NCBI RefSeq assembly: GCF_015477355.1
Contig: NZ_JADLRJ010000006.1
Span: forward strand, 186,001-250,000
Direction of reading: 5' to 3'
Source of the DNA: Nocardia blacklockiae
Lineage (GTDB): Bacteria > Actinomycetota > Actinomycetes > Mycobacteriales > Mycobacteriaceae
Length of the DNA stretch: 64,000 nt
Shown: in pieces, positions 63,955 to 64,000 of the stretch
Numbering within the stretch: position 1 is the first letter of the stretch
How the letters are laid out: every line of letters starts with the position of its first letter
Program-made: the position numbers and the translations under genes
Notes under the pieces: generated by a model
Seen by the model: only the letters and a program-made list of their open reading frames with translations
What the model was told of the DNA's origin: nothing
The model's database searches: none

Positions 63955-64000
63955 GCCGACCACCCGCGCCGAACCTCGCCCGCCCGCCCCATCGCCCCTG
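63951..64000 (-). CDS. 3' end of an upstream CDS, probably the ABC ATPase
   Basis: The frame ending in a TGA that overlaps the permease GTG reads GAMGRAGEVRRGWSA back to the window edge. Only 15 residues are visible, so the product cannot be named. The tight overlap fits the ATP-binding subunit of the same importer. Confidence 0.45.
   Translation of the reverse strand, partial: GAMGRAGEVRRGWSA

Overview
The window is a 64 kb piece of a high-GC actinobacterial chromosome, most likely from Nocardia or a close relative in the Mycobacteriales. The main reason is gene order. From glnD (5' end cut by the window) through ffh, rpsP-khpA-rimM-trmD, rplS, lepB, rnhB, the DUF2469 gene, yraN, yifB, dprA, xerC, a siderophore-interacting protein, an M23 peptidase, rpsB-tsf, pyrH-frr, cdsA, rlmN, then dxr, rseP, ispG, a GNAT gene and a penicillin-binding lipoprotein, the order follows, as I remember it, the block Rv2918c-Rv2864c of Mycobacterium tuberculosis in reverse. 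GTG starts are frequent. No rRNA, tRNA, CRISPR array, transposase or phage gene was seen.

Layout. 1-26.9 kb: housekeeping block for nitrogen signalling, SRP, ribosome and tRNA maturation, signal peptidase, DNA uptake/processing, recombination and translation factors. 26.9-28.4 kb: minus-strand four-gene operon with an EspC-like type VII secretion protein, a WXG-like protein broken by a one-base frameshift, and two small membrane proteins. 28.4-38.9 kb: accessory region with a large LuxR-family (LAL/MalT-type) regulator, a transport cluster (DUF7144, GAP/Sap family, SulP, LapA-like), an MFS exporter, a secreted protein and a LysR effector domain without an HTH. 38.9-48.6 kb: the conserved dxr-rseP-ispG-GNAT-PBP block, interrupted between rseP and ispG by cyanase, endonuclease V and a protein with a toxin-like C-terminus. 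48.7-64 kb: accessory genes including a secreted peptide, nitrobindin-like protein, an ABC-2 permease pair, an XRE regulator, O-acetylhomoserine sulfhydrylase, a GT39 mannosyltransferase, a TetR/NmrA pair, two methyltransferases with a MarR regulator, a P450, a DUF4254 protein and the start of a phosphonate-type ABC importer that runs off the end.

The most unusual signals are short leader ORFs that overlap the next start codon by four bases (ATGA/GTGA). Two of them, 32 kb apart, begin with the same SERSER sequence and carry a hairpin; a third, unrelated one precedes the DUF4254 gene. Other notable structures are a 94-bp near-perfect inverted repeat before yraN, two coding-length minisatellites, an inverted partial copy of the LAL regulator's 5' end on its far side, paired palindromic operators for TetR and MarR regulators, and several long perfect hairpins at gene ends. 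Start sites were chosen by hand from ribosome-binding sites and family length; no search or alignment was run.
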